Assembly: GCF_002906855.1 (NCBI RefSeq)
Contig: NZ_MINI01000028.1
Coordinates: forward strand, 310,001 to 374,000
DNA from: Pseudomonas putida
Lineage (GTDB): Bacteria; Pseudomonadota; Gammaproteobacteria; Pseudomonadales; Pseudomonadaceae
DNA length: 64,000 nucleotides
Reading direction: 5' to 3'
The notes under the pieces were generated by a model. The model was not told the origin of the DNA. It saw only the letters and a list, made by a program, of their open reading frames with translations, and made no database searches. Below are positions 29,648-37,691 of this stretch, one piece after another. Every line of letters starts with the position of its first letter. The first letter of the stretch is position 1. The position numbers and the translations under genes are program-made.

Positions 29648-30049
29648 ATGAGCACCCCACCCCCTCTTCGCCAACCGTGCCCCCCTGGCGCCTGTGACTG
29701 CGGCCGCGACCACCTGGCCGAACAGCCGCCAGCGGCCCAGCGCATCCTCCTGCTCACCCGCCAGGAAGAAAAGCGCCTGCTCGAACGCCTGGAAAACCTC
29801 AAGGACCTGGAAGACCTGCAGCGCCTGCAGCTGCGGCTGTACGAAAACCTCGGCATCCGCGTGCACATCAGCCCCGGCTTCAACGAAGTGCGCACCATGC
29901 GCGGCATCGTCATCGAACTCGACGACCAGCCCGGCCTGTGCCGCAAGACCCGCCAGTCGATCCCGGCCGCGATCCGCCGGGGCCTGGAGCGCAATCCGCA
30001 GGTGGCGTTCCGGTTGCTTGATGCGCATGACCTGCTGAGAGACGCCTGA
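29648..30049 (+). CDS. Conserved-looking hypothetical protein with an N-terminal cysteine cluster
   Basis: A 133-residue protein that I do not recognise. It opens with a proline- and cysteine-rich segment ([13 protein letters not shown], residues 11-23), then a charged helix (residues 37-63, [21 protein letters not shown]) and a C-terminal mixed domain with [20 protein letters not shown]. Codon use is normal for the window and the frame is open on a coding pattern. The start has no strong ribosome site. It precedes the PvdS-like box of the mbtH operon by 3 bases, so it is probably a separate unit. Confidence 0.6.
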   Translation: MSTPPPLRQPCPPGACDCGRDHLAEQPPAAQRILLLTRQEEKRLLERLENLKDLEDLQRLQLRLYENLGIRVHISPGFNEVRTMRGIVIELDDQPGLCRKTRQSIPAAIRRGLERNPQVAFRLLDAHDLLRDA

Positions 30050-30052
30050 GGC

Positions 30053-30076
30053 TAATTTTTCCGTAGTGCCCTACGT
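30053..30076 (+). promoter_or_regulatory. PvdS-type (iron-starvation sigma) promoter, variant TAATT-N16-CGT
   Basis: TAATT at 30053-30057 and CGT at 30074-30076 are exactly 16 bases apart, as in the TAAAT-N16-CGT iron-starvation box, with one mismatch in the first element. It lies 61 bases upstream of mbtH, whose relatives in P. aeruginosa are PvdS-dependent. Confidence 0.6.
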
Positions 30077-30137
30077 CTACCTGAGAACCTCCCTGCGCCA
30101 GGCGCGCAGCGGCAGCCATCACTCAAGGAGACAGGCA

Positions 30138-30359
30138 ATGACTTCCGTATTCGACCGCGACGATATCCAGTTCCAGGTAGTGGTCAACCACGAAGAGCAA
30201 TATTCCATCTGGCCGGACTACAAGGCCATCCCAGAAGGCTGGCGCGCGGTGGGCAAGAGCGGCCTGAAGAAGGACTGCCTGGCCTACATCGACGAAGTCT
30301 GGACCGACATGCGCCCCTTGAGCCTGCGCCAGCAGATGGCCGCAGCTACTGCCCAGTGA
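30138..30359 (+). CDS. MbtH-like protein
   Basis: A 73-residue activator/chaperone for NRPS adenylation domains. The family signature is complete: [20 protein letters not shown], then [28 protein letters not shown] precedes the ATG at 30138. With the thioesterase that overlaps it, this matches the P. aeruginosa PA2412-PA2411 pair from the pyoverdine locus. The peptide synthetases it serves are not in the window. Confidence 0.93.
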   Translation: MTSVFDRDDIQFQVVVNHEEQYSIWPDYKAIPEGWRAVGKSGLKKDCLAYIDEVWTDMRPLSLRQQMAAATAQ

Positions 30360-31075
30360 CCACACTCAACTTGCTGTGCCTGCCGTATTCCGGGGCCAGT
30401 GCCATGGTCTACAGCCGCTGGCGGCGCAAGCTGCCGGCCTGGCTGCAGGTGCGCCCGGTCGAGTTGCCCGGGCGCGGCTCGCGCATGGGCGAGCCGCTGC
30501 AGACCGACATGCAGGCACTGGCCCGGCAACTGGCCAACGAGCAACGCCTGGCCGCCAACGCGCCTTATGCCTTGCTCGGCCATAGCCTGGGCGCACTGCT
30601 GGCCTTCGAACTGGCCCACGAACTGCGCGTGCTGGGCTGCCCGCCGCCGCTGGCACTGTTCGCCTGCGGCACGGCGGCGCCCACCCGGCGCGAGGATTAT
30701 GACGGCAACAACTGGCGCGACCCCAAGACCGATGAGCAGCTCAAGTCCGAACTGCGCGAGCTCAATGGCACGCCGGAGGAGGTGCTGGCCAACGCCGAGC
30801 TAATGAGCCTGACCTTGCCGACCTTGCGTGCAGACTTCCTGCTCTGCGGCCGTTACCTCTACCGTCAACGGCCTGCCTTGCAGTGCCCGCTGCACGTGCT
30901 CGGTGGCGAAGCGGACCGGGCCAGCGCAGAGCAACTGCAGGCCTGGCGCAAGGAAACCCTCGGTGATTTCTCGCTGCAGATGTTCCCCGGCGGCCACTTC
31001 TTCATCCATGAGCATGAGGACCGGGTGCTCGGTGCGCTGACGCAGGCCCTTGAAGCACATCGGCTTTCTGCCTGA
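30356..31075 (+). CDS. Type II thioesterase of the pyoverdine pathway
   Basis: A 239-residue alpha/beta hydrolase that edits mis-primed carrier domains. The nucleophile is in [15 protein letters not shown] near residue 80, and a catalytic histidine in GGHFFIHEH near 217. The GTG start overlaps the mbtH stop (GTGA), indicating coupling. The N-terminus [17 protein letters not shown] is typical of TEII proteins. Confidence 0.88.
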   Translation: MTTLNLLCLPYSGASAMVYSRWRRKLPAWLQVRPVELPGRGSRMGEPLQTDMQALARQLANEQRLAANAPYALLGHSLGALLAFELAHELRVLGCPPPLALFACGTAAPTRREDYDGNNWRDPKTDEQLKSELRELNGTPEEVLANAELMSLTLPTLRADFLLCGRYLYRQRPALQCPLHVLGGEADRASAEQLQAWRKETLGDFSLQMFPGGHFFIHEHEDRVLGALTQALEAHRLSA

Positions 31076-31132
31076 TTGACGGCGTCGCCTGCCTGGGGGA
31101 GGCTAGGCCTTTTCCCAGGCAAGGGGCAGACA

Positions 31133-31684
31133 ATGCTGATCGAACATCACAAGGCCACGCTGCTGGTCGTCGACATCCAGGAAAAGCTCATCGGCGCCAT
31201 GAGCGACCCACAGGGCACCCGCGCCCGAGCGCGCTGGCTGCTCTCGGCCTGCAACGACCTGGAACTGCCGATCGTGATTTCCGAGCAGTATCCCAAAGGC
31301 CTGGGCCATACTCTGGCGGAACTCATCGCAGTGGCCCCGGCGGCCGAAGTCGTGGAAAAGACCCATTTCTCCTGCGTGGCCGCCGAGTGCCTGCCGGCCA
31401 GCCTGATGGCCCGTGAGTAGGTGATCGTCTGCGGCATGGAAAGCCACGTCTGCGTGCTGCAGACCGTGCTCGGCCTGCTGGCCCTGGGCAAGCAGGTGTT
31501 CGTGGTCGAGGATGCCTGCGACAGCCGCACCCCGGGCAACAAGGCCGCGGGCCTTACGCGCATGCGCCAGGCCGGAGCACAGGTGGTGACTCGGGAAATG
31601 GTGCTGTTCGAGCTCATGGGCAGCGCCAGCCACCCGCAGTTCCGCCACATCAGCAAGACCTACATGGTCGGTGAACAGCCCTGA
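31133..31684 (+). pseudogene. Isochorismatase-family hydrolase interrupted by an amber codon
   Basis: From ATG 31133 to 31684 is a 183-residue YcaC-like cysteine hydrolase with one in-frame TAG at 31418-31420. The catalytic Asp is in LLVVDIQEKL near residue 14 and the Lys in VVEKTHFSC near 80. The Cys, in VIVCGMESHVCVLQT, lies just after the stop. The family usually has Gln there (A-R-E-Q-V-V-V-C-G), so one C-to-T change (CAG to TAG) explains the break. Codons on both sides look functional, so the event is recent, suppressed, or a sequence error. The short product lacks the nucleophile. Confidence 0.8.
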
Positions 31685-31695
31685 ACGGCCGACTT

Positions 31696-32763
31696 TTGGC
31701 GGCAGGGCTGATGGCCCTGGCGCTGCTGCAGGGCTGCGCCGGGCGCCGCGAGGAAGAGCCTGAGGCCGACCCGGCCAAGGTGCGTGCCCTGTTGCTGCGC
31801 CTGTTGCCGGCCCAGGCCAAGGACCGCGAAGGCTGGGCCAAGGATATCCAGGTGGCGTTCGAGGCCCAGCGCATCGCGCCAAGCAAACGCAACCTGTGTG
31901 CGGTGTTGGCGGTGACCGAGCAAGAGTCGACCTTCAACGCCGACCCACAGGTACCCAACCTGGGGCGCATCGCCCGTGAGGAAATCGACCGCCGTGCGGC
32001 GCGCCTGCACATTCCCACGCTGCTGGTCGACGGTGCACTGAAGACGCCCTCAGGCAATGGCCAGAGCTATCAGCAGCGCCTGCTGGCGGTGCGCAGTGAG
32101 AAGCAGCTGAGCGCGCTGTACGACGAGTTCATCGCTCGCCTGCCGTTGGGCAAGACGCTGCTAGGCGGGTTGAACCCGGTGCACACCGGTGGGCCGATGC
32201 AGGTCAGCATCGAGTTCGCGGAAAAGCACGCCAAGGATTATCCCTACACCTATGACGGCACTATCCGCCAGGAAGTCTTCAGTCGCCGTGGCGGCATGTA
32301 CTTCGGCATTGCCCATTTGCTCGGCTACCCCGCGCATTACGAGCGCCAACTGTACCGCTTCGCCGATTTCAACGCGGGCTGGTACGCCAGCCGCAATGCC
32401 GCGTTCCAGGCCGCATTGAGCAAGGTCACGGGGGCGGACCTGGCACTGGATGGCGACTTGATCGCCCCAGGTTCGATCTTGCCCGGCAGCACCGAGCAGG
32501 CGGCGCGCAAGCTCGGGGCCAAGCTGGGGCTGCGTAATCCACAGATCCGCAGCCAGCTGGAGCTGGGCGACAGCCTGGCATTCGAGGACAGCAAGCTGTA
32601 CAGCGGGGTGTTTGCCCTGGCCGATGCGGCGGCGGGCAAACCGGTGGCGCGGGCAATGCTGCCGGGGATCGAGCTGAAGAGCCCGAAGATTACCCGCAAA
32701 TTGACCACCGCCTGGTTTGCCGGGCGAGTGGATGAGCGCTACGAGCGGTGCATGAACCGATAG
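31696..32763 (+). CDS. DUF1615 lipoprotein
   Basis: A 355-residue putative lipoprotein of the DUF1615 family. It has a lipobox-like LLQGC near residue 14, then a long conserved domain (CAVLAVTEQESTFNADPQVP, GGPMQVSIEFAE, GGMYFGIAHLLGYPAHYERQ). The E-S-T-F segment recalls a lysozyme-like fold. The start is uncertain: a CTG at 31681, overlapping the TGA of the preceding gene, would give the better signal peptide (NGRLLAAGLMALALLQGC); TTG 31696 and ATG 31711 are alternatives. Role unknown. Confidence 0.8.
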   Translation: MAAGLMALALLQGCAGRREEEPEADPAKVRALLLRLLPAQAKDREGWAKDIQVAFEAQRIAPSKRNLCAVLAVTEQESTFNADPQVPNLGRIAREEIDRRAARLHIPTLLVDGALKTPSGNGQSYQQRLLAVRSEKQLSALYDEFIARLPLGKTLLGGLNPVHTGGPMQVSIEFAEKHAKDYPYTYDGTIRQEVFSRRGGMYFGIAHLLGYPAHYERQLYRFADFNAGWYASRNAAFQAALSKVTGADLALDGDLIAPGSILPGSTEQAARKLGAKLGLRNPQIRSQLELGDSLAFEDSKLYSGVFALADAAAGKPVARAMLPGIELKSPKITRKLTTAWFAGRVDERYERCMNR

Positions 32764-32770
32764 ATTTATG

Positions 32771-32807
32771 CCAGTGCCGGCCTCTTCGCGGGACAAGCCG
32801 GTGCTGG
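32771..32807. repeat. Single REP-like palindrome
   Basis: CCAGTGCCGG and CCGGTGCTGG flank the core CTTCGCGGGACAAG. It separates the convergent DUF1615 gene and fpvF. Confidence 0.6.
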
Positions 32808-32812
32808 CGACA

Positions 32813-33682
32813 TCACCCTTCGCTCAATGCCCCGACCACCTGCTCGACACTGGCCTTGAGCCCAGCCACCGCATTCTCCGGATCACTCTCCACCACCAGC
32901 AACTTCGCCCCGGCCGCCTCGATCACCTTGGCCAGCGCCGCATCCGGCTGCCGATGGTCCAGCACCAGCGCCACGTCCTGCCCCTTGAGGTTCTCACCCA
33001 GTGCTTTCAGCGCAGCCTCATCCCACTTGCCATCCGCCGGCAACGGCTGCTCCACCACATCCAGGTTCAAGCCGCTGGCCAGATACCCCAGGCGCTCGGA
33101 CAGGCTGACCACACTCAGGTTGTCGACCTTGGCCAGCTGCGTCTGGCTGCTGGCGGTCAGCTCCAGCAACTGGCGCTTGAGCCCCGCCAGGTTGCCTTGG
33201 ATCCTGCCCTTGTCGGCGGGTGCCAGGCGCTCCAGGTCATTGGCCAGCACATCGGCCATGCGCCCCAGGTTGGTCGGGTTCAGCCAGGGGTAGGCACCAT
33301 AGGCGTCATCGCCACTCACGGCGATGCCCGGCAGTGCGCCATCGACCGGCCGCGCGGCATCGATCTCGACGATGCGAATGTTGCTGCGCCGCGCCATCGG
33401 GTACAGCGGGTCGTCACGCCAGATCGAGCGCACGCCGATCACCGCGTCGGCCTGCTGCGCGGCCTTGGCCAGTGCTGCGCCTCCACGGCTGCTGAAGTAT
33501 GACGGTTGGCGGCTGGCCGGCAGGTTGGCCGGCGCGGCGCGCGTGAGCTGCACGGCGGTACCGTCGAGCAGGGCACTGGCCAGGCTGTGGGTCACCGGCA
33601 GAGTGGCCAGCACTTGTGTGGCCGAGGCGAGTGCGGGCACGCCGGCGAGGGCGACGGCCAGGGTGAGGTGTTTCAGGTTCAT
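32813..33682 (-). CDS. fpvF: Periplasmic metal/ferripyoverdine-binding protein FpvF
   Basis: A 289-residue exported protein of the ZnuA-like cluster A-I class: signal peptide 1-22, then LATLPVTHSLASALLDGTAV and a helical backbone domain. The usual His-rich loop is absent. It is the last gene of an eight-gene operon whose order matches P. aeruginosa fpvGHJKCDEF, where FpvF works with FpvC on ferripyoverdine in the periplasm. Its start overlaps the fpvE stop (ATGA). Confidence 0.83.
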   Translation of the reverse strand: MNLKHLTLAVALAGVPALASATQVLATLPVTHSLASALLDGTAVQLTRAAPANLPASRQPSYFSSRGGAALAKAAQQADAVIGVRSIWRDDPLYPMARRSNIRIVEIDAARPVDGALPGIAVSGDDAYGAYPWLNPTNLGRMADVLANDLERLAPADKGRIQGNLAGLKRQLLELTASSQTQLAKVDNLSVVSLSERLGYLASGLNLDVVEQPLPADGKWDEAALKALGENLKGQDVALVLDHRQPDAALAKVIEAAGAKLLVVESDPENAVAGLKASVEQVVGALSEG

Positions 33683-34578
33683 GCCGGGTTTCCTTGCAAG
33701 CGAGGGACGAGGGCGCGGGCCAGCGCGGCGAGGGCGAAGCAGATGCCGGCGACCAGAATGATCGCCGCGCCCGAGGGCACCGGCAGGTCGAGGACGATCG
33801 GCAGGAGGATGCCGAGCAGTGTGCTCAGGGTGGCAATCAGCACTGAGACGAAGAAAAACCCCTTCAACGACTGGCTGACCAGGCGCGCCGCCGCAGCCGG
33901 GATCACCAGCAGAGCACCGACCAGTATCGCCCCGATTACCTTCACCGAGGCCACCGTGACCAGGGTCACCAGCACCACGAACAGATAGTCCAGGGTTTTC
34001 ACCGCCACCCCGCGCACGGCAGCCAACTGTGGGTTGAAGCTGGCCAGCATGATGCGGTTGTAAAGCGGCAGGGCCAGGGCCAGCACTAGCAGCGCGATGA
34101 TGCCCAGCACCACCAGGTCCTGGGCACTGACGGTCAGTACCGAGCCGAACAGCACGTTCTCGAGAATGTGCACGTTGATCTTGCCGGCCAGCATCAGCAG
34201 CAAGCTGGCGCCGAGGGCCAGCGACACCGAAAGGAACACGCCGATCAGCGTGTCCGGCGACAGCCCGGTGCGGTTGCGCAGGAAGTTGAGCAGGATGCCG
34301 AACAGCAGGCAGTAGCCGAACAGGCTGCCATAGGGGCCGGTATACGGTTCGCCAAGCAGGATGCCGATGGCGACCCCGGTCAGCGCGGCATGGCCGACCG
34401 CTTCGGAGAAGAAGGCAAAGCGCTTGACCACCACCAAGGTGCCGAGGCCGCCCAGCACCGGGCCGATCATCAGGCCGGCCAGCAAGGCATTGATCACGAA
34501 ACCGTAGGCCAGCGCCTCCGGCAGGTAGCCAGCGCCGGCCCATTCCTGGATCAGCTGGCGGAATGCTTCGAAGCTCAT
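33679..34578 (-). CDS. fpvE: ABC-3 type metal permease FpvE
   Basis: A 299-residue inner-membrane permease of the ZnuB/MntB type with eight or nine helices. GPVLGGLGTLVVVKRFAFFSEAVGHAALTG near residue 40 is the family motif. It imports the iron released from pyoverdine together with FpvD. It overlaps fpvD by one base (TGATG). Confidence 0.87.
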   Translation of the reverse strand: MSFEAFRQLIQEWAGAGYLPEALAYGFVINALLAGLMIGPVLGGLGTLVVVKRFAFFSEAVGHAALTGVAIGILLGEPYTGPYGSLFGYCLLFGILLNFLRNRTGLSPDTLIGVFLSVSLALGASLLLMLAGKINVHILENVLFGSVLTVSAQDLVVLGIIALLVLALALPLYNRIMLASFNPQLAAVRGVAVKTLDYLFVVLVTLVTVASVKVIGAILVGALLVIPAAAARLVSQSLKGFFFVSVLIATLSTLLGILLPIVLDLPVPSGAAIILVAGICFALAALARALVPRLQGNPA

Positions 34579-35324
34579 CAGGCAAGGCTCTCGCTGCGGG
34601 GATGGACGGAGAACAGGCCGAGCAGGCGCTCCGGGGTCAGTGCTTGGGCGGGTGGGGCGTCGAACAGCACTTGGCGGCTCAGGCCGGTGACCCGATCGGC
34701 CAGGCGCAGCACGGCCTCAAGGTCATGCTCGATCCACAGCACGGTGGTGCCGGCCTGGCGCCAGCCTTGCAGCAGTTGTTCGAACACCTGGATACCGGCT
34801 TCGTCGAGCGCCGACATCGGCTCGTCGAGCACCAGCAATTGCGGCTCGGGAATCAGGCCCTGAGCCAGCAGCACGCGCTGGCGTTCGCCACCAGACAGCG
34901 CGCCCATGCGCCGCTTGCGTTTGTCGAGCAAGCCGACCCGTGCCAGCGCCGCATCGACTGCCGGCTGCACTCGGCGTGACAGGCCGAGGAACGCCGGGCG
35001 CCGCTGGCACATGGCAGCCATGAAGTCGTCCACGGTCATCGGCAGCCCGCGGTCGAATTCCAAGGCCTGCGGCACATAACCGATCACCTGCTGCGCGCCT
35101 GGCCAGTGCAGGCTCAGCTGGCCCTGATGCGGCATCTGCCCGAGCAGGGTCTTGATCAGCGAGCTCTTGCCGCCGCCATTGGGGCCGACGATGGCATGCA
35201 CGCTGCCCGCGGCGACGCTGAAGTGCACCTGTTCGAGAATACGCGTGCGGCCCAGGGTCAGGTCGATGCCGGCAAATTCGATGCGTGGCCCGCCGGGCGC
35301 CGTGAGGTTGGCAGCGGCGGTCAT
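34578..35324 (-). CDS. fpvD: ABC transporter ATPase FpvD
   Basis: A 248-residue ATPase of the metal-chelate class. Walker A is GPNGGGKSS near residue 48, the signature ALSGGERQR near 143, and Walker B LLVLDEPMSALD near 165. Start overlaps the fpvC stop (ATGA). It drives the FpvE permease. Confidence 0.88.
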   Translation of the reverse strand: MTAAANLTAPGGPRIEFAGIDLTLGRTRILEQVHFSVAAGSVHAIVGPNGGGKSSLIKTLLGQMPHQGQLSLHWPGAQQVIGYVPQALEFDRGLPMTVDDFMAAMCQRRPAFLGLSRRVQPAVDAALARVGLLDKRKRRMGALSGGERQRVLLAQGLIPEPQLLVLDEPMSALDEAGIQVFEQLLQGWRQAGTTVLWIEHDLEAVLRLADRVTGLSRQVLFDAPPAQALTPERLLGLFSVHPRSESLA

Positions 35325-36223
35325 GCGCGGTTCTCCTGGATGGCGCGGACCACGGTGTCGAGGTTGCGCTTCATCTCCACTTCGTATTTGTCCTTGGTGT
35401 ATTCGCCGTAGGAAATGTGCGTCAGCGGATACAGGCGCACGCCGGATTCGCGCTGGATGGTTTCGACATAGGCCGAAGGGAAGTCCATCTCCGAGAAAAT
35501 CACTTTCACGTCCAGCGCCTTGAGCTGGTCGATGGTCTTCTTCAGCTGTGCCGGGCTCGGTTCGATGCCATGGGCGGGCTCGACCACCGCGGTCACTTCC
35601 AGCCCGAAGTCACGCACCAGGTAGTCGTAGGCAGCATGGATGGTGGCCACGCGCAAGGTTGCGCTGGGCGCCTCGGTCACCTTGGCCAGCGCCTCGGCAC
35701 GCAAGGCGCGCAGGCGCTTGGCGTAGGCGCGGGCGTTCTGCGTGTAGAGCTTGGCGTTGTCCGGGTCGAGTTTGCCCAGCTCGCGGGCGATGTTGTTGAC
35801 CTGGGCGATGGTGGTGCTGATCGACAGGAAGGTATGCGGGTTGACCACCTTGCCGGCGCCGCGGGCGGCGATGCCGGTGGCCGCCAGCAACGGCACGTTC
35901 TGGTTGGCTTCGATGGTCTTGATGCCGGGCTTTTCGCTGGCGGCGATCATGCGGTCGGCGAAGTCGTCATGGCCGACGCCATTGAGCACCACTACGTCCA
36001 GCGTGCCGATGCGCTTGATGTCCTCGGCGCGGGGCTCGTACGCATGGGGGTTGAAGCCCGCCGGAATCAACGGCACCACTTCGGCCTTGTCACCGACGAT
36101 GTTGCTCACGTAGCTGTAGTAAGGGTGCAGGGTGATGCCGATGCGTAGGGGCTTGCCGGTGTCGGCCAGGGCCAGTGCCGGCAGGACGCAGGCCAGGAGC
36201 AGTGCGAGGGCTTTGCGGAACAT
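35321..36223 (-). CDS. fpvC: Periplasmic metal-binding protein FpvC
   Basis: A 300-residue ZnuA/TroA-like binding protein with a signal peptide ending ALALAD. Metal ligands are suggested by LHPYYSYVSNIVGD, FNPHAYEPRAEDI, NPHTFLSIS and EMDFPSAYV. In P. aeruginosa FpvC takes up ferrous iron after reduction by FpvG. It begins 15 bases after fpvK. Confidence 0.87.
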   Translation of the reverse strand: MFRKALALLLACVLPALALADTGKPLRIGITLHPYYSYVSNIVGDKAEVVPLIPAGFNPHAYEPRAEDIKRIGTLDVVVLNGVGHDDFADRMIAASEKPGIKTIEANQNVPLLAATGIAARGAGKVVNPHTFLSISTTIAQVNNIARELGKLDPDNAKLYTQNARAYAKRLRALRAEALAKVTEAPSATLRVATIHAAYDYLVRDFGLEVTAVVEPAHGIEPSPAQLKKTIDQLKALDVKVIFSEMDFPSAYVETIQRESGVRLYPLTHISYGEYTKDKYEVEMKRNLDTVVRAIQENRA

Positions 36224-36238
36224 GGGGAATCCTTGGGT

Positions 36239-36838
36239 TCAATGGCGGTGTTCGCGGGTAACCCCGGCGTCGTAGTGGCTGACTACCTGCTGCCAGCCGG
36301 CGGCGATCAGCGCGGCCTGGCCGAGGTCGTCGGGGAGCACGGCGGTGCTGTCGCGGCGCAGCCAGACGTCGACCTCGGCACTGTCGGCAGCGGGCAGAAT
36401 CATCAGGAAGCTGCCTGCCACGTGCGGCGCCTGGCTGCGGCCCAGATAGGCACCGCTGGCCAGCCACTGCCACTGGTGATTGCCACGGCTCTGGCTTCCC
36501 GCGTCTGCAACGAACGGTGGCAGGCCTTCCTCGGCCAGTATTTCGACACTGGGCGTGGCGGCGCTTTCATCGCGCAGCAGCTGGATTTCGTCGAAGGCCA
36601 CGCGCAGGTCGGTATAGATACCCTGTTCGGCGGCGGTCAGGTCGCGGCGGGCGTCGATCTGGTGGCTGGCGATGGTCTGCTCGTCGTCGCGCTCGCCGCG
36701 CAACAGCACCACGCTGGCGGCGAGGGCGACGATCAACAGGCTGACCAGCAGCACGTAGAGGGTTTCGTGCCCGGCACCAGCCGGGCGCACCACATGGGTA
36801 TGGCGCATGGCTGGGCTGCTCATGTCTGTGCTGCTCAT
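36239..36838 (-). CDS. fpvK: FpvK, membrane-anchored accessory protein
   Basis: A 199-residue protein (DUF6162-like) with one N-terminal membrane helix near residues 28-46 (YVLLVSLLIVALAASVVLL) and a periplasmic domain. Its place between fpvJ and fpvC and its size match FpvK, which assists iron release. The start overlaps the fpvJ stop (ATGA); internal Met codons at residues 6 and 11 are alternatives. Confidence 0.78.
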   Translation of the reverse strand: MSSTDMSSPAMRHTHVVRPAGAGHETLYVLLVSLLIVALAASVVLLRGERDDEQTIASHQIDARRDLTAAEQGIYTDLRVAFDEIQLLRDESAATPSVEILAEEGLPPFVADAGSQSRGNHQWQWLASGAYLGRSQAPHVAGSFLMILPAADSAEVDVWLRRDSTAVLPDDLGQAALIAAGWQQVVSHYDAGVTREHRH

Positions 36839-37155
36839 GGCTGCGCGATGTCGGCGTGGTCGACTTCCACGATATGGCCCGGGCCTGCGTCGAACAGCAC
36901 GTAGAACTCGCCGTCGGGGCGCTTGAAGGTCAGGCTCGAGTCGTCACCGAGCTTGCCGCCGACCAGTACCTGTTCATCGTAGCCAATCACGTCGAGGGTC
37001 ACCCCTGGCGCGCCGCTGCCATCGGAAAAGCCGCCGGTGCATTTCACCTGGCCACCCGCCACTTCCTCGCACTCGCACATCGGGTTGTGGGCCAGGGCCG
37101 GGCCTGCGACCAGTACCAGCCAGGGCAGGGCGAGCCTGCGCATCAGGTGTTTCAT
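36835..37155 (-). CDS. fpvJ: FpvJ, small periplasmic protein
   Basis: A 106-residue exported protein: signal peptide to about residue 22 (ALA-H), then a compact domain starting HNPMCECEEVAGGQVKCTGG. This cysteine cluster and the DGSGAPGVTLDVIGYDE segment suggest metal handling. Position and size match FpvJ. Coupled to fpvH by ATGA overlap. Confidence 0.78.
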   Translation of the reverse strand: MKHLMRRLALPWLVLVAGPALAHNPMCECEEVAGGQVKCTGGFSDGSGAPGVTLDVIGYDEQVLVGGKLGDDSSLTFKRPDGEFYVLFDAGPGHIVEVDHADIAQP

Positions 37156-37691
37156 GGTTTGCCTCCTTGTTTTTCAAGCCAGGCCACAGTGGCTGGCGAA
37201 GCCTTGGCCAGCGGAACGGAGGCCTGGTGCAGGCTGCCGTCCCAGCCTTCGAGGGTGATCCAGATCTGCGCATCGGCGGGGGTGCGCGGTGGTATGGGCA
37301 GGTTGGTGACCATGCGGTACGGCGCGCCGAAGAAAATGGTGCCGGCGGCGCGCAGGCTGCGCGGCTTGCCGATGCGCAGGTAGATCGCCTTGACCTCGTT
37401 CACGCAGGCCTTGCACAGCGCCGCGTTGAACAGCTTGAAATGGCCGGCGGGGCCATCGGCGCGCGGGGGCTCGTTGCGCAGTTCGGCGAGATCGAGGCGG
37501 TAGGGGCCGACCTGAATGTCGCTGATCGGGTTGGCACCGAGCCCGGCGTCACCGCGCAACAGCCTGACGTCGGCGAAGTACTTGGGCATGAACCCCAGGG
37601 GAATGAGGATCAGCAGGATGTTCAGGTGGAAGCGCCACTTCAACCACCATTGCTTGAATGGGCGTACGGGCAGGGCGTTGGCCTGGCTCAT
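37152..37691 (-). CDS. fpvH: FpvH, inner-membrane accessory protein
   Basis: A 179-residue protein with one N-terminal helix (residues 19-35, LNILLILIPLGFMPKY) and a periplasmic domain holding a CKAC motif near residue 92 (LFNAALCKACVNEVKAIYL). It sits directly after fpvG with an ATGA overlap, which excludes the longer frame. In the known system FpvH modulates the FpvG reductase. Confidence 0.8.
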   Translation of the reverse strand: MSQANALPVRPFKQWWLKWRFHLNILLILIPLGFMPKYFADVRLLRGDAGLGANPISDIQVGPYRLDLAELRNEPPRADGPAGHFKLFNAALCKACVNEVKAIYLRIGKPRSLRAAGTIFFGAPYRMVTNLPIPPRTPADAQIWITLEGWDGSLHQASVPLAKASPATVAWLEKQGGKP

